Below are positions 39,593 through 39,806 of a stretch of DNA of 39,806 bases, piece by piece. The notes under the pieces were generated by a model that searched no databases, had not been told where the DNA came from, and saw only the letters and a program-made list of their open reading frames with translations. Origin of the DNA: Nitrososphaerales archaeon (GTDB lineage: Archaea; Thermoproteota; Nitrososphaeria; Nitrososphaerales; CADDZS01); the NCBI GenBank assembly GCA_030041355.1, contig JASHNZ010000033.1, positions 1 through 39,806 of the forward strand, read 5' to 3'. The translations under genes were made by a program, and so were the position numbers. Position 1 is the stretch's first letter; each line of letters begins with the position of its first letter.

Positions 39593-39806
39593 TTGGCAAA
39601 AAATCGAGGTAATTTTCCCGGGCCCTTGCATGGAATTAGAATTCTCGATTTTACAGAGGTGCTTTCAGGGCCTTATTGCACGCAGCTCTTGGCTGACTTG
39701 GGAGCTGAGTTACTCAAGGTAGAACCACCTTGGGGAGACGAGACGAGAAAATGGGGACCGCCCTTTATCTCGAAAGAGAGCGCATATTATCTCTCGCTAA
39801 ATCGAA
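39593..39806 (+). CDS. Class III (CaiB/BaiF) CoA-transferase, 5' part
   Basis: Only the first 71 codons are in the window, with no stop. From TTG 39593 the frame reads [20 protein letters not shown], then [20 protein letters not shown] and [14 protein letters not shown], the standard N-terminus of family III CoA-transferases. The catalytic Asp, near residue 165-170 in the family, is outside. A second TTG (39626) is a possible start. The acyl-CoA substrate cannot be told. A TATA-like GAGATAAATC near 39552 would give a very short leader. Confidence 0.82.
   Translation, partial: MAKNRGNFPGPLHGIRILDFTEVLSGPYCTQLLADLGAELLKVEPPWGDETRKWGPPFISKESAYYLSLNR

Noticed and set aside
1..39806. CRISPR array or insertion sequence
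   Set aside because: No regularly spaced repeats and no transposase were seen; the only mobile sign is the recombinase at the left edge.

Overview
This window is archaeal. The evidence is a proteasome with both subunit types, archaeal/eukaryotic-type PheRS and TrpRS, a single-OB-fold RPA-like SSB, a tRNA gene that only folds if introns are removed, TATA boxes about 26 nt upstream of many starts with few Shine-Dalgarno sites, and very frequent TTG starts. The folate set (FolD, PurN, a MetF-like reductase, MetE-type proteins), a thermopsin-like acid protease and sugar-catabolism genes fit a heterotrophic, possibly acid-tolerant member of the Thaumarchaeota/Nitrososphaeria or a neighbouring lineage. 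That placement is inference from gene content, not from a marker tree.

Left edge (1-1014, minus): a tyrosine recombinase, cut by the window edge, starts about 18 bp beyond the 3' end of a tRNA-Gln(UUG) gene that carries about 79 extra nucleotides. This looks like the tRNA-side end of an integrated element lying to the left. Positions 1134-9176 hold a degenerate nucleotide-sugar dehydrogenase homologue, a Gfo/Idh/MocA oxidoreductase, a winged-helix regulator, proteasome beta and a very divergent alpha-like subunit, a small unknown protein, a Trm112-like protein, a left-handed-helix acyltransferase, a GlcNAc-1-P transferase (minus), an SSB and a superoxide dismutase. The sugar genes suggest synthesis of an acylamido-sugar for surface glycans or N-glycosylation.

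Positions 9378-13847 form a methionine operon: a MetE N-domain-like protein, a core MetE, a second MetE-like protein with an extra C-terminal domain resembling DUF4346, and a methylenetetrahydrofolate-reductase-like enzyme. A secreted thermopsin-like protein follows (minus), then trpS-pheS-pheT (minus), then queC with a sulfite-oxidase-like molybdoenzyme (minus).

Positions 21660-27311 hold a sugar-degradation group: a GH15 glucoamylase/trehalase, glycerate 2-kinase, a KDG-aldolase-type enzyme and a gluconate-dehydratase-type enolase-superfamily enzyme. Together these cover much of a non-phosphorylative Entner-Doudoroff route.

Positions 27420-39436 are a purine biosynthesis block in two converging operons: purE-purC-purB-purM-purS-purL-purQ (plus) and purF-purD-purN-folD (minus). 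They cover every step from PRPP to AICAR plus the folate enzyme supplying formyl groups. The last two steps to IMP are not in the window. PurE looks like the animal-type class II AIR carboxylase, consistent with no purK. The window ends inside a class III CoA-transferase gene (plus).
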